A DNA stretch of 64,000 bases from Anaerobacillus arseniciselenatis. Lineage in GTDB: Bacteria > Bacillota > Bacilli > Bacillales > Anaerobacillaceae. This document shows, piece by piece, positions 64,000 to 64,000 of this stretch. Position 1 is the stretch's first letter; each line of letters opens with the position of its first letter. The stretch lies in the NCBI RefSeq assembly GCF_001865995.1, contig NZ_MLQQ01000001.1:620001-684000 (forward strand). The letters are read 5' to 3'. Made by a program: the position numbers and the translations under genes. The notes under the pieces were generated by a model. That model was not told the origin of the DNA. It worked only from the letters and a program-made list of their open reading frames with translations, and made no database searches.

Positions 64000-64000
64000 T

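Overview
The window is AT-rich DNA from a low-GC, spore-forming, flagellated Bacillaceae. The gene order closely follows the Bacillus subtilis yqj-yqi / bkd / spo0A / recN / dxs / xse region. Spo0A, SpoIVB, BkdR, ArgR (AhrC), TnrA, BrxB, DarB and YqjM-like NamA are all recognisable. An OLE RNA gene with its OapA partner, a formate-lyase pair (pflBA), TRAP transporters and acidic surface proteins point to an alkaliphilic or anaerobe-leaning lineage (Alkalihalobacillus/Anaerobacillus-like). That placement is inference.

Layout. 1-5.7 kb (mostly + strand): the end of tnrA, a secreted polysaccharide-deacetylase-like protein, an acetyltransferase stub, darB, yndM, namA and a DUF4236 protein. 6-12.9 kb (- strand): yaaR, then a flagellar block of a FliK-like repeat protein, a free FlhB C-domain protein, FliS and a 646-residue flagellin, with sigma-D type promoters. 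13-24 kb: DNA polymerase IV, an FAD-dependent dehydrogenase, a MarR/ScoC-like regulator, an M20 peptidase, a methylmalonyl-CoA epimerase-like protein, an unlisted 30-residue Prli42-like gene, an L,D-transpeptidase, YqjA, and the arginine ABC transporter artPQR with a candidate AhrC box. 24-31 kb: a TAXI-TRAP transporter and a dctS-dctR-binding-protein sensory operon. 31-34.4 kb: tRNA-Arg, a hypothetical protein, brxB, Zur-type znuA and a secreted helical protein. 34.6-45.7 kb: the complete branched-chain 2-oxo acid pathway (ptb, bcd, buk, lpdV, bkdAA, bkdAB, bkdB) behind a sigma-54 promoter and its activator BkdR, then yqzF. 45.8-48.8 kb: a steA-steB-glycosyltransferase-MraY-like cluster. 49-52 kb: pflA and pflB. 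52.7-64 kb (- strand): xseA-xseB-ispA-[OLE RNA]-oapA-dxs-tlyA-argR-recN-spoIVB-spo0A.

The most notable system is the OLE RNA at about 61345-61942 (- strand), next to oapA and bracketed by two copies of a long hairpin repeat. The second theme is repeats. Nearly every intergenic stretch over 250 bp carries members of dispersed palindromic families: A, about 80-220 bp, with stem arms that covary between copies; B, about 115-125 bp, MITE-like; D, TTTTGAGTG-type hairpins; and E, CCAAC/AACC tracts that join truncated A copies. They fill gaps between transcription units and sometimes sit right after stop codons.
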